Below, one piece after another: positions 55,155 to 64,000 of a DNA stretch of 64,000 nucleotides. The translations under genes and the position numbers were made by a program. The notes under the pieces are model-generated. The model saw only the letters and a list, made by a program, of their open reading frames with translations, searched no databases and was not told the DNA's origin. The stretch comes from Neofusicoccum parvum (taxonomy: Eukaryota > Ascomycota > Dothideomycetes > Botryosphaeriales > Botryosphaeriaceae): NCBI GenBank assembly GCA_020912385.1, contig CP087218.1, forward strand, positions 496,001 to 560,000, read 5' to 3'. Position 1 is the stretch's first letter. Each line of letters opens with the position of its first letter.

Positions 55155-55795
55155 TTTGAATTGCGGTTGAGATGTCAATTTGCAAACCGAGTGGTGTTTT
55201 GGGCTGATGGTGGTTTGAAGGCCTCAATTTGATTGACCTCTGCCAGACCCGTTATATATGGCTTCGCCCTGCGCCTCCCGCGGAGTCCGTCAAGAATAGG
55301 TACCATATGTTTAGGTCAGGAATTACCACAAGAAGTTAGGCCGGAGACGGGCCGGCGCAATGGTTGCATGGAGGGGATGCCGTATATAGCGCCGCCGGCC
55401 GAGGGGAAACTTCGGGTCGAGAGAGGTGCTTCAAGCGGCCAATGAGACGTGTGGGCAAACGGAGATTTTTCCCCCGAGGGCACCAAACGAGGTATTCAGA
55501 GCAGACGACTTGTTTGTGGGGTCGGACAGATGTTGGTCCGCAGTCAATGCGTTCAAGTCTTGAGTTGTTCCGCTTATATCGCCACGGGTTCCATCGTGTG
55601 ATACGTTCAACCCGACCTTCACTAGCCTCACTTGCGCCCGCCTCGTTTAGTTGTTGTTCTCCACACAAATTAATCTTTACAAAGCCGAAAACCTTCAATG
55701 ACCTGATTGTCTCCCTATCTTCAGAGTCGGCGCGGGGAGACTGATGTCCCCGATGCACCGCATGGCCCGATGTGAAGGGCATGGTTCTGACTCTT
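55155..55795. other. intergenic, nothing recognised
   Basis: Promoter of the NmrA-like gene, with a TATATA-like box at about 55251-55257 some 100 bp upstream of its ATG, and the 3' flank of the CorA-like gene. No gene is seen. Confidence 0.5.
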
Positions 55796-57472
55796 TTACG
55801 CTTGACAAAACACCTTCATCACCACAGGAAGCGTGGCTCGTTCTCTCTTAGAATCCTTTGCTGGCCTCTCGAATGGATTCTCAAATGGTAGCTGCTCCTG
55901 AGCTCTTTCATCCTCCTTTTCATTTTGGTAGTTGATCCAAAGCATCCACATTGCCCAAATTACCAAGACGACCACGGTCAGGGGGATGGTAATGGCCAAG
56001 TAGACCCAGAATTCAGCCGGGGAGAGTTTGACCATATTCATGCCAAAGACGGTCTGCGGTGAATATTAGTTGCGCTCGTACGGCGGCAAGGACGCCGATG
56101 TTGGCATTGACTTACTGCAATGAAGGTGCCGGGCAAGAATACGGTGGTCAGAACGGCTATTGTCTTCATCGAAGAACTGTCACGCTTGGATGCGTTTGCC
56201 AGCCTTCGGGAATCATGAGCCATAGCAAGATTCAGCCTGCTATCCCGCTGCCCCATGAGTGTGTAGAGCTATTCCAGATGGGTCAGTATCTATTTCAGAA
56301 AGGAATGACACATCTAATCACGCCGCTCATCTGGGCTTCTATTCTTTTCTGGAGCGCGCCGAAGCTTGCTAAGATGCTGGTGTTTGACTGAGATAAATAC
56401 TCGACCCGGTCCTCTAACTCTAAAGACTGGTGCGCCATCCGTTCCTGGCTGGCTCGATCCCGTATTGATGGTATTTGTTGGTTTACCAGATCTATACTGC
56501 GGAATATTGCATCCATGAAGCTTTTAGCCACCATCTCGGCATCTGCTTTATGGTTGGTGACCATGGTGAGGAGTTCCAGATTGTCCCGCATGGCATTTTC
56601 TGAATGCTTCAGGAAGTCGTTGTCTATGGTCCTGGTGTGGCGGAGGCCAATTCTCCGCTCAATGTCCAACGTGTCCGTATTGTCTTTCCGCCTCATGTCA
56701 GTCAGTCTTTCCATCTCCTGGGTCATGATGAGCAGTGGAACGAGCATTGGGTGACAAGCGTAGGTCTTGAGCTCTACGACCCTTGTGATGAAAACATCCA
56801 AGTTCTCCATCTCCACAAGCACGACTCCACGCACTGTGTTGCTGCGAACGCAATAAGACAAGGCGGCGGCATGTTCCAGTTGCCGCATCACCCATGCTGT
56901 TTCGTATCCAGTAAGCGTTCTGATCAAGCAGACATGTTGCAGTCTACACACCGAGTTTGCCTTTCGAGGCTAGTAGGGACTTGTAGAAAACCATGACTCG
57001 GTTCCCCGACGTGCATGCTTGGAAGAGGGTTGTCGATAGGCTGAACTCGGCAAACAACTCTTTGGCTATGGCATGGGAAAAAGGCCACCGCTGTTCATTA
57101 CTGAGGGTATCTTTACAATCAAATGGTGCAAGGCTGTGTTGATCGGTCAACGGTGCTTGTGTAAAGTTGTTCTCATCTTACAGCAGGCGGAGTCCTCCCG
57201 TGGTGTCGGATGAACGCCGGGCGTTGCTTCCCTACGAGAAACTCCGAGGTCAACATCTGAGCGCCGCAGATGGGCGCGCTGTATACCTGTTCTCTCACCC
57301 ACTCCTTAATGCCTGCAGGCGGCAGCGCTCCAGTATGGACAGAAACGTCTCCGTTCTCCCGCTGCCACAGCTCGACAAACCCGCACGGGCTAGGTGCAAA
57401 CCTCGATGCATCTCTCAAGGCGTTGTCGGACCACGGATCCGGGATCATCACGGGATCTGATGAGCGGGGCAT
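55796..57472 (-). CDS. CorA-like divalent-cation-transporter family protein
   Basis: Six exons, 57472-57287, 57231-57182, 57133-56952, 56896-56322, 56268-56116 and 56053-55796; 467 aa. The 50-nt second exon is needed to keep phase (RSSDTTGGLRLLLAPF across the junction). The long helical domain (about 150-350) contains SIRDRASQERMAHQSLELED and SILASFGALQKRIEAQM. At the C-terminus are two membrane helices: TM1 TIAVLTTVFLPGTFIA (about 367-382) and TM2 FWVYLAITIPLTVVVLVIWA (about 397-416), with FGMN between them (about 385-388). CorA channels are defined by a GMN motif after TM1, normally YGMN; here Phe replaces Tyr. Fungi carry many such CorA-like proteins with variable N-termini and unproven transport. 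The start is the first in-frame ATG of the open exon; an upstream exon is possible. Confidence 0.85.
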
Positions 57473-57974
57473 GAGGCTGAGTGGTTCGGGGCTCAGAGGC
57501 TGGTCCGGAGGTGGTGAGACGGCGACATTGCTGCTGTTGACGGCGGCGCGGGGAGGAAACACAGAAGCGAGGAAGGAGGCTCAAGGCTGGTGTGTGAGAG
57601 AGGCAGCCGCAAATTATATGTGCGGCTGGAGCCTCCCCCAGCCCCCTCTTGCCGCAAGTATCAGACAGAGACCCGGTAGCCGTTTTGGGGATGGCGCCGC
57701 CGGTCGCTCAGCGCAGTGCCGAAAGACAAAACTCCATCAACACTCCAGCGAACAATCTTCCGCTGTCATGCACTGAAGATTGAAAATGAGTTCGTAGCTT
57801 TGATTTTTGAGACTGCGACATGCGGATGCACGTGCGTGGAAGATTCAGCTGAACCGCCTCGCCTCGCCGCGCCGCTGCAGCTTGATCGACAAAGCGAATC
57901 AGGGAACGCCGTATTAGAATCCCAATTTTAGAATACATGACACGCCTCCAGCCTCGGCTTCTCTCTCTTGCCTG
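57473..57974. other. intergenic, nothing recognised
   Basis: Upstream of the CorA-like gene and downstream of the TLC gene. Short frames only. Confidence 0.5.
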
Positions 57975-58906
57975 TCAGCTGGGCAGCTGGCTTTCGCGCT
58001 TCTTTTCGTACACCTTGCTCTCCTGCTGCTTCCACATCCGGCGGAAAATAATGGCGCCCCAGAGCTGTGCGGCGCTGAAGATGACATGAAGTATCGGGGT
58101 GATGATCTTGAAGGGAAGCGTCCACCTGCTCCATAGACTGCCAAAGAGCCACATCACAATTGCCGTTTCGGTGGTTGTGCCGATGAACTCGGTGAAACAA
58201 GATGCACGGAACACCTTGACAAGGAACTCATGTTCTGTGGGGTAGATGCGGTACAGGATGATGGCTATGTGGGGGAGGAACTCGGCGATTACGTCGAAAG
58301 CACCTGTGATGCCAATCAGTGCGATGATCTGGCCCTTCGAGACACAGAAAACTTACCCCACACGAAGCAGAGGATGAACTCAATCGTAGAGTCGACCTCG
58401 TGGTAGAAATCCAGACTGGCTGCCACGGCGCTTTGCGCAATGACAATTGCTCCAATGTGGTGCAGGACGCTGACCGGCGAGACGTGCGTGCGGTAGAAAA
58501 GCTCGAACACGTACATGCCGATGAACAGCTGGGAACACACCACAAGGACATCGCCCATGGTGACATGTTTGCTTCCGGCGAATGGGGAGTGCATCGTCGC
58601 ATTGCCAAAGGCGACGTCGACGAATGGATACACCGCCGACAGCAGGAGAACGACCTTGATAGTCCCGGCCACGTGGTGGTTGACGAACCCCCTGCGTACT
58701 GTCTCGTCCATGGCCTTGTACTTCTTGCCGTACAGGCGCTCGAGGAGAAAGGCTTCGAAGATGTATATCCGGAACAGGAAGATGATGACAAGACAAATGG
58801 TCAGGATCAGACCAGCGTAGGGCGCGAGCTTGGACACTGATTCGTTGAGAAGGTGATCCACGTGAGGGCGGTCGAGATGGATGTGGCCATGGTCATGTTT
58901 CTCCAT
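57975..58906 (-). CDS. TLC-domain multi-pass membrane protein
   Basis: Two exons, 58906-58357 and 58303-57975, with a 53-nt intron; 292 aa. The N-terminus is His-rich (MEKHDHGHIHLDRPHVDHLL), then come about six to seven hydrophobic segments. TLC-type marks are FVNHHVAGTIK (about 74-84) and HVSPVSVLHHIGAIV with the paired His149-His150, followed by EFILCFVWGAFDVIAEFLPH across the intron. The C-terminal tail is Lys/Arg-rich (KVYEKKRESQLPS), which may act in ER retention. TLC proteins (TRAM, Lag1, CLN8-like) work on ceramides or other ER lipids; this fungal branch has no established reaction. The His-rich start could bind metal, but this is only suggested by composition. Confidence 0.85.
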
Positions 58907-60299
58907 GGTGGTTGGCTGGTTGCTTATGTGTCTCAGCGCTTGGAACAGAAAGAGAAGTAGAAGAATTCATAGAGCTGAGCAGGAAGTGAGAAGGAAACGG
59001 TCGTTTAGATACTGGAAGACGGGGTGGCACAGCAGGGGCACAGACCGTTGGTTAGTCTCACTCCTTATGCTTTTGGTCTCTGGCAGGGTCCGCCAGCGCC
59101 CCAGAAAGCCAAAATTACGAGCCCCAGATCCGGTCGGGGAATGGTTGACGTGCAAGCGGCGGCTGGGCCTCAAGAGACCAGACCCTCAAACGATTGGAAC
59201 CGCCAAGCGAGTCAGGGCCTCGAGCGCTCTTGGGAAGCAGTCAGTCGAGCCGGAGATCTCTTCATCGATAAATTCAAAGATCAGACATGTCTCCGCCCTG
59301 CAGAACATGCCACAGGGTAGGAAACGCCGATCGCCTCAATCCCTGCCAAAGCTTGAGCGGATTAAGCCTCTGCGAGGGTGACTGGTGGATTTTGGCAGCC
59401 CCACGGAAGCGATTACGAGCCAATTGAACTACACCAGACTGGCGCCCCCTGTCGTCCGGAAAATGGCTCATCGGCCGTGGCTTCTCGTATTCAGTTGCCA
59501 TCGTGCTGGACGACTTTTGGCCAGAGACACCGTCCAGACGAGCCCGTCCGCTGAGGACGTCTGGCCGGTCGTTGGACATCATCACGTCCGCGAGGAGTTC
59601 GATGGCACGACAAGGGAGAAGGCGCTGCTGCTGCGAGGGGTGGACCCTTGCTGGACGGGAGCGGCACCGGTGGCAGCGCCCAAAGCTTAGCCAATGCTTA
59701 GCATTGCTTGGCCATGCTTAGCTGTGCACGGACAGCCAACGCCTCTGTTTCGGCGCTGCCGCAACGCCCACAGCGTCGGCAGCTTCCACAGGCTGCGTCT
59801 TTTTTGGCCCGTTTGACCTGCAGCGCTGTTGCTATTCTTGTCGCGTGAGGAGACGCCGTCTCAGCCGCGGGCGCGGGCCCGTGGCTCAAGCAGATGCAGA
59901 GCCGTTTGACCCTGAGCCTTCGGATACCTGCCGGCTGGCTGGCGGGGGGGTTGCTGCTCAACATCCAGCATTCCTTGCATCCGGATGAATGCTTGACTTC
60001 TCTGCGAAACTCGGCATGTATTGGCGGTTATTCCTGCGACTCGTGCAGCCTTTTCAAGCTCGTAGGGCATGCTTGCGGGCCCGAGTTCTCAGACATTGAC
60101 GTCTGGTTGGCAATATCCACGATCTTCGCACTGGCTGGCTGACTATACACGCAATGATCGAGTATTGACCTCTGCCACCTCACTCTCTCTCGAAGAGTGT
60201 GGCTGGTACCGAGGGCCAAGGACGGCAGGATTTTCGCCCCCAGCTGAGTCGTAAACTTCGCAAGTCGCAACGTGTTCCCTCCCCCAAACCACCCTGAAA
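58907..60299. other. divergent intergenic region TLC/HET
   Basis: It contains promoters of both flanking genes. At 59683-59721 the word GCTTAGC occurs three times, once as the palindrome ATGCTTAGCAT, within a small potential hairpin. No gene is supported. Confidence 0.5.
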
Positions 60300-62668
60300 A
60301 TGCTTTGCGGCCAGTGCAAGGCCTTCTGCAAAGACGCAGCCGCCCACCCCGAATTCCTCGACTCGTCGGGAGCAAATGTGCGTTGGGGACGCCATTTCGC
60401 GGTGCTCCACGACAGCCTCAGCCAGCTGAAGGCCGCCTCGGATCGGCGCTGCCCGGTGTGTCGAGCCATCTACTTCACGCCAACGGAATACGAGCGACCA
60501 TTGCTTCCGGAGAAATGCGCCATTACTTTCGAGCTAGACCCGCAGGACGGCGAGCACCCCGTCCTCTCGACAACATTCCGGGACGAAAATGGCAAGGTCC
60601 TGGTTCCGAAACGGATTGTGGCCATTTACCACGGGCTTGTGACGGACGGTAAGCAGCCTGGCGTCCGGGTTCAGGACTCGAGGCAGCTAACTGACTGTGT
60701 CCAGACGAGCTGGCTTCAACTCTCGGCAAATGTGCAGGGGTCGACAACAACAGCACCGGCTCAGATCCAACGCTCGAGCTCGCGCGTTTCTGGCTGAGGC
60801 GCTGCCTGAGAACGCACGATGGATGCTCCAAATTCCAGTCGTCGCCGCCGTTCATGCCCACGAGGGTCCTGGACGTGAGCGGTGGTGAGGTTCGGCTCGT
60901 CGAGACCAAGCAGGAGTCGATCCCAGAGCCCGACCAGAGATATGTTGCACTCAGCCATTGCTGGGGCGCCGTGCAGATCATCACCACGAAGAAAGCCACC
61001 CTGCAGGACAGACTGACGCAAATATCCACGGCCGACCTCTCCAAGACCTTCCAGAATGCAGTCGAAGTGACGAGGAAGCTCTCCTTCCGGTATCTCTGGA
61101 TCGACTCCCTGTGCATCGTCCAGGACGACGGCGCCGACTGGGAGAAGGAAGCGGCGCAGATGTGCAAGATCTACCAGAACGCCACGCTCACCATCGCCGC
61201 CGCCCACGCGCCCGGCGGGGACGTCGGCTGCTTCAAGGAGCGGGACGGCCTCCTGCAGCTCCCCTTCATCCTGGACTTCCCGCCCACCGGCGAGAGCACG
61301 ACGGGCTCGCCAGCGCGGGTGCTGTTCACGTCGTACGGGCGGTCCGAGGGCGTCGGGGGGCCGGAGCCGCCGCTGTACGGGCGGGCGTGGGTGCTGCAGG
61401 AGCAGATCCTGTCGGCGCGGATGCTGATCTTCGACGGGGCGCAGCTGCGGTGGGAGTGCCTCAGCGGGCACGGGTCGGAGCGGTCGCCGACGGGGGGCAT
61501 CTCGCGGCACCTGGGCCACCACAAGACCATCCGGCAGGGCCTCGCGGACGCCGGGCGCGACTACTTCACGCTGCCGGGCTTCGACGCGGCGTTCGCGGCG
61601 CGCGCCCAGCACCAGGAGTGGTGCTACGCCGTCATGGACTACACGCACCGCGGCATGACCCAGCCGGCCGACCGCCTCGTCGCCGTCGCCGGCATCGCCG
61701 CCGCGCTCGCCGCCCGCACGCGCGACCGCTACCTCGCCGGCCTGTGGCGCGGGCTGCTGTGGCTCGGGCTGCTGTGGAGCATCCCGCACGAGGAGGTCGA
61801 GTACACGCCCACCACCGTCGGCGCCTTCGACATGGACCGCAACCCCTCCAGCCGCCACGCCGCGTCCGTCGCGCCCAGCTGGTCGTGGGTGTCCGTCACC
61901 GCGCCCGTCGTCTACCCCGTGCCGTCCATCGGCACCACCTTCATCCAGCGCGTCTGCCACATCGAGGCCGCGTCCGTGGCCGGCACGCCCGCCCGCCAGA
62001 CGGGCACGCTGCGCATCCGCGCCCACGCGCGCACCGCCTACGTCGACGCCGTCTACCCCTACGCCGTCCGCGAGGCCGAGGCCGCCCGCCCGGACATGGT
62101 GTTCAGGAAGAACCCGACCGGCGGCGCGAAGGCGCTGATGACCCACTGCGGCCGCTCCTTCCACCCCAACGAGTTCTTCCTGTGCTCGACCAAGCGCCCC
62201 GCCTGCCGCGCCGACTGGCAGCTCGTGCGCGGCAGGTGGCGCCCCGACGAGGTGCTGGACCCGCGGACCGAGATCACCTTCGTGGCCGTTGCGCAGCAGG
62301 GCCGGGGCCCGAAGGTTGGGACCGTGAGGGACGGTGATCCCCTGCAGGTCTTCACCATTGGCTTGGTGCCGACGGGGCGCGTGCCGGGTGAGTATCGTCG
62401 TGTGGGCTATGGATTGTGGGATGATTGCGCATGGTACGGCTATGTTTGCGGTTTCGATAAGGAGCCGACGCTTCCTAGAAATTGGACGCCAACTTGGACC
62501 AGGCCCTTTTGGAACGGCATGGAGAAGGTGCGGCGGCGACCTGCCGTGGTAGTGAAGCCTGGTGTGGACAGAACGCATGAGCATCACTTTCAGGCTGACG
62601 CACTTCCGGACGAGAGCGTGTACCATGAGGCAGTCAAGGTCCAGACAAAGACTTTGGTTATTGTGTAG
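60300..62668 (+). CDS. HET-domain (heterokaryon incompatibility) protein
   Basis: Two exons, 60300-60648 and 60705-62668, with a 56-nt intron having a CTAACTGAC branch; 770 aa. The N-terminus has Cys pairs (MLCGQCKAFC and CPVCRAIYF) often seen before HET domains. The HET domain (PF06985) spans about 195-350, with RYVALSHCWG, FRYLWIDSLCIVQDD, DWEKEAAQMCKIYQNATLTI, GRAWVLQEQILSARMLIF and a conserved WEC. The rest is the variable C-terminal region, including the frequent PSWSWVSV motif at about 505-512. HET proteins trigger cell death after fusion of unlike individuals, usually acting with a polymorphic partner, and expand greatly in moulds. Neither a NACHT/NLR nor a WD40 partner is present. Coding bases 61200-62330 are extremely GC-rich, leaving a long shadow frame on the other strand. 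Confidence 0.92.
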
Positions 62669-62899
62669 CACTGATGCACAGTCGAATGGCATCCTTTTCG
62701 AATAGCAACCCCACTCAACTCCAAGAACAAACAGAAACAGTGACCGTGCATGAGAGAAGGAGAAATTGAACCAACAACCCGGTGGAACTGTGGTACATCG
62801 TCTACACACCCCTGTCTGGATGAGTACTTGAACCTTCCTCTTTACCTTCCCCGGGTCCTACCAACCCGACACCCAACTCTTGCAACCTGCTCCGCTTCC

Positions 62900-64000
62900 C
62901 TACCACACGTCCGGACCAATCGTCCCACCCTCCGGGATCTTGTAGTAGCTTTCACCCCTCCCATCCGCCGTGTCAGTATACCCCACCGTGCCCCACCACT
63001 TCACACTCGCGCCCGGATAGCTCACCGCAAAGAAGATGACCAGCCCAGCCAATGCTACGCTGCTATCCAGCGCCGCGCTGGTGACGTAGTTGTACTTGGC
63101 CCACCACGCCATGCGCCTGCGCTTGATCCACCAATTGAACACCGTCCCAACGAGGAACCACGAGGTGAAGTTGATGCCGGTGGCGGGCGGGATGTTCGCG
63201 GTGCCGCCAAGCAGCAGCGGCCACGAGACGTGCCGGACCCAGGTCTTGCTGAGGGCCGGGCGCAGCCGGAGCAGCAGCCAGGTCAGCAGCGGCAGCAGCG
63301 CGCCGATCCAGAACATGTGCAGGAGGCCGCTGTAGCGCTGGCCGACGGCGTACAGCCGCGCCGGGCCCACCCCGCCCCACACCACGCTGGCTATGAAGTT
63401 GGTGCGGCCCTGAGGGCAGGTGAACTTGTCTGCCTGCTCCGTCGTGCATATACCCTCGATGTGGTTGAGCGCCCACGTCAAGACGCCCGTCTGGACGACT
63501 GTGGATAGGAGCGCCGCCAGCATTTGGCAGGTGAAGGTGATGCGCTTGGGGAGCTTGGAGTAGACGCTGAGCTTCATGTCGGCCCCGAAGGCCATGGCTT
63601 GCGAGACACCTGTGTATATGAGGTACTTGAAGCTGGAGTTGACGATTGGTCGGCCGCGGATGAGGAAACCGCTGTTTTCGTAGTCAGTGGGAGCACCTGT
63701 TTGACTCTGGAACGGGGAGGAGACGTACGCAATAATTTCTCCAAGCGCCCAAAGCATGTTGACATTCTGGTTCGATGTCGCCATGACTATGGACATGGGA
63801 ATGACGAACCCGCCAGCCAGCACAAAAGCCAGGAATATGGCCCACACTGGGAAGCCAGTCTCGTACCTCTCAGCCGATCCAACCGCGACGGCGAATGTGA
63901 TGACGAGGATCACTCCGTACCACCACTTCGGCACATCCCGGTAGCGTCGCATCAGCCGTTGGTGGATATCATACGTGTTCTGGCCGGTGACAGCGGCTCG
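62900..64000 (-). CDS. OPT-family oligopeptide transporter, C-terminal part
   Basis: Partial: the open frame continues off the window end at 64000. Exons visible here are (beyond 64000)-63729 and 63671-62900, joined by a 57-nt intron (GTACGT..AAACAG), encoding the last 347 residues. Several membrane helices are visible. Family marks include NQNVNMLWALGEIIAGFLIRG around the intron, the Asn/Gly segment GGTANIPPATGINFTSWFLVG near the end, and WWIKRRRMAWWAKYNYVTSA. OPT carriers (PF03169) are proton-coupled importers of short peptides or metal-peptide complexes at the plasma membrane. It is convergent with the HET gene, with a 231-nt gap. The N-terminal half and the start lie outside the window, so subgroup and substrate are not assignable. 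Confidence 0.9.
   Translation of the reverse strand, partial: RAAVTGQNTYDIHQRLMRRYRDVPKWWYGVILVITFAVAVGSAERYETGFPVWAIFLAFVLAGGFVIPMSIVMATSNQNVNMLWALGEIIAYVSSPFQSQTGAPTDYENSGFLIRGRPIVNSSFKYLIYTGVSQAMAFGADMKLSVYSKLPKRITFTCQMLAALLSTVVQTGVLTWALNHIEGICTTEQADKFTCPQGRTNFIASVVWGGVGPARLYAVGQRYSGLLHMFWIGALLPLLTWLLLRLRPALSKTWVRHVSWPLLLGGTANIPPATGINFTSWFLVGTVFNWWIKRRRMAWWAKYNYVTSAALDSSVALAGLVIFFAVSYPGASVKWWGTVGYTDTADGRGESYYKIPEGGTIGPDVW

Noticed and set aside
57173..57562. Unspliced reading of the first exon of the CorA-like gene
   Set aside because: It runs into a stop and breaks phase with downstream exons. Introducing the intron 57232-57286 (GTATAC..TCGTAG) and a 50-nt exon restores a family-like continuous protein.
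60761..62809. 682-codon minus-strand frame opposite the HET gene
   Set aside because: Shadow frame caused by very GC-rich coding DNA. It is Arg/Ala/Gly-rich and has no domain, while the plus strand encodes a complete HET protein.

Overview
The window is nuclear DNA of a filamentous ascomycete (Pezizomycotina, perhaps Dothideomycetes; the class is a guess). The evidence is short GT-AG introns, mostly 45-62 nt with CTAAC/CTGAC-type branch sites; genes on both strands with no operons; and a gene set typical of moulds: a HET-domain protein, an AspRS-DUF2156 fusion, a Rim15 kinase, a questin-oxidase-like protein and an FSH1 hydrolase. About 18 protein genes were modelled exon by exon. Most models were checked by joining exons in frame, with phase conserved at every junction.

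Layout. 1-6 kb: gene-poor and AT-richer, with one orphan gene (2161-4036) and decayed dispersed repeats. 5.97-6.74 kb: an SDR oxidoreductase. 6.76-9.04 kb: a degenerate tandem array of about 12 units of 170-198 bp, the least explained object in the window. 10.5-11.7 kb: a zinc-knuckle protein with a Pro/Gln repeat. 12.5-15.7 kb: PTA1/symplekin, head-to-head with the tiny COA3 gene. 16-19.6 kb: a Dal5-type MFS transporter and an FSH1 serine hydrolase. 23.3-29.2 kb: RIM15. 30.2-35.5 kb: RPB4 and the Rho1-GAP LRG1, divergent. 36.6-38.6 kb: a questin-oxidase-like protein. 40.7-43.8 kb: ErdS, AspRS fused to DUF2156. 44.2-47.3 kb: a HECT_2 E3-like protein and an orphan Glu-rich protein. 48.6-51.2 kb: a C2H2 transcription factor. 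54.0-58.9 kb: an NmrA-like protein, a CorA-like protein and a TLC-domain protein, all on the minus strand. 60.3-64 kb: a HET protein convergent with an OPT transporter cut by the window end.

Most genes are unrelated housekeeping or regulatory loci: mRNA 3'-end processing, Pol II, respiratory-chain assembly, quiescence signalling and cell-wall Rho signalling. I see no secondary-metabolite cluster. The two items of most biological interest are ErdS, which belongs to the tRNA-dependent sterol aspartylation pathway, and the 6.8-9.0 kb array. On the minus strand each array unit looks like a roughly 60-nt open module followed by a GTAAGT/GTAGGT-like donor, with complementary GGTAGC/GCTACC arms inside the putative intron.
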